The translations under genes were made by a program, and so were the position numbers. 5,941 nt of DNA, taken from the NCBI GenBank assembly GCA_023412455.1, contig JAEYNQ010000126.1, forward strand, positions 1 to 5,941. Direction: 5' to 3'. The notes beneath the pieces are model-generated. The model made no database searches. It had not been told where the DNA came from and worked only from the letters and a program-made list of their open reading frames with translations. Source of the stretch: Bacillota bacterium (GTDB lineage Bacteria > Bacillota > Clostridia > Lachnospirales > Cellulosilyticaceae). Shown here in pieces: positions 5,582 through 5,941 of this stretch; within the stretch, counting starts at the first letter, position 1; each line of letters begins with the position of its first letter.

Positions 5582-5941
5582 CTAAATAACTAAAGAAGGA
5601 GCTACATACACTCTAGCTGCTAATTCTGTATCCAGTAGATAAAGGCCCTTACCATCCTTGCCAAATAGTTCGTACTTTTTAACTAATTCATCTGCATTCT
5701 TTTCTTCTTCACCTTGTTCCTTGATAAACCAATCTAAAAATTGAACTGTTCTAAAATCCCTATTTTCCAAAGCAACAGCATAAATATTTTCAATAGATTG
5801 TGTAACAACTTGTTCATGTTCAAAGGTTCTTTTAAGAGGCCTATCGAAGCTTGTAAACTTTTCTTGGTTTGGCTCAATAGCCGTTAAAACCACCTGCTCC
5901 CCATTATTCTGTAAATATTTCATGAATAATAAAGCATGATC
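5582..5941 (-). CDS. ftnA: Non-haem ferritin, C-terminal two thirds (5' end outside window)
   Basis: Bacterial ferritin oxidises Fe(II) and stores iron as ferric mineral inside a 24-subunit cytoplasmic shell. The frame is open from the window's right edge to a TAG at 5582-5584, giving 119 residues; about 50 N-terminal residues are missing. The first visible residues, DHALLFMKYL, belong to the end of helix B, with His as the ferroxidase histidine of the E..HA motif. The ATG at 5921-5923 is therefore internal. Counted from that Met, EHEQVVTQSI contains E37 (E. coli FtnA E94 equivalent). FLDWFIKEQGEEEK carries E69, Q70, E72 and E73 (equivalents of E126, Q127, E129 and E130). The protein ends GLYLLDTELAARVYVAP plus four residues, as in ferritins. 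No strong terminator follows its stop, so its transcript may continue through the small gene to the hairpin near 5211-5268. The gene symbol is by homology. Confidence 0.92.
   Translation of the reverse strand, partial: DHALLFMKYLQNNGEQVVLTAIEPNQEKFTSFDRPLKRTFEHEQVVTQSIENIYAVALENRDFRTVQFLDWFIKEQGEEEKNADELVKKYELFGKDGKGLYLLDTELAARVYVAPSLVI

Noticed and set aside
1..5941. CRISPR arrays, tRNA or rRNA genes, insertion sequences, integration sites
   Set aside because: I saw no regularly spaced repeats, no cloverleaf or rRNA segments, no transposase motifs and no target duplications. The only candidate mobile piece is the hairpin at 1910-2008, reported as a finding.

Overview
The window looks like chromosome from a low-GC, anaerobic, probably spore-forming member of the Clostridia. 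The reasons are AT-rich DNA, GGAG-type ribosome binding sites, a clostridial-type glutamate dehydrogenase, a non-haem ferritin and strong hairpin terminators. The genus cannot be fixed by reading alone.

Layout, left to right. Positions 1-279 hold the 3' end of a rightward gene whose last 92 codons resemble the C-terminus of RlaP/YcgL-type (COG3541) nucleotidyltransferases. A hairpin terminator follows at 312-352, then a gene-free stretch that ends in a consensus sigma-A promoter (516-543). That promoter drives a complete glutamate dehydrogenase gene (615-1901). The gap to the next gene is almost filled by a nested hairpin of about 100 nt ending in a T run (1910-2008). Next, at 2047-5175, is a 1042-residue multidomain protein: a GAF-like N-terminus, a helical linker, a PEP-synthase/PPDK-type ATP-binding domain, a conserved domain with GPGRWGSRG and SFGTHFFQD motifs, and a minimal DNA-polymerase-beta-type nucleotidyltransferase at the C-terminus. 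It has no phospho-histidine swivel domain and no PEP/pyruvate TIM barrel, so it should not be a true PEP synthase. A perfect 24-bp hairpin (about 5211-5275) separates it from two leftward genes: a 54-codon gene of unknown function (5312-5476) and a ferritin cut by the right edge (5582-5941).

How the parts may work together: glutamate dehydrogenase links amino-acid fermentation or nitrogen assimilation to 2-oxoglutarate. The large protein lies 145 bp downstream on the same strand, with no visible promoter of its own, so its expression probably depends on gdh transcription passing the nested hairpin. Its architecture (sensor-like domain, ATP-grasp-like phosphotransfer domain, nucleotidyltransferase) suggests a regulatory or modifying enzyme rather than a metabolic one. 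This is the most interesting object in the window. The leftward ferritin and small gene look like a separate transcription unit. The small gene may have its own promoter, which overlaps a perfect 14-bp palindrome and resembles sporulation sigma-E promoters.
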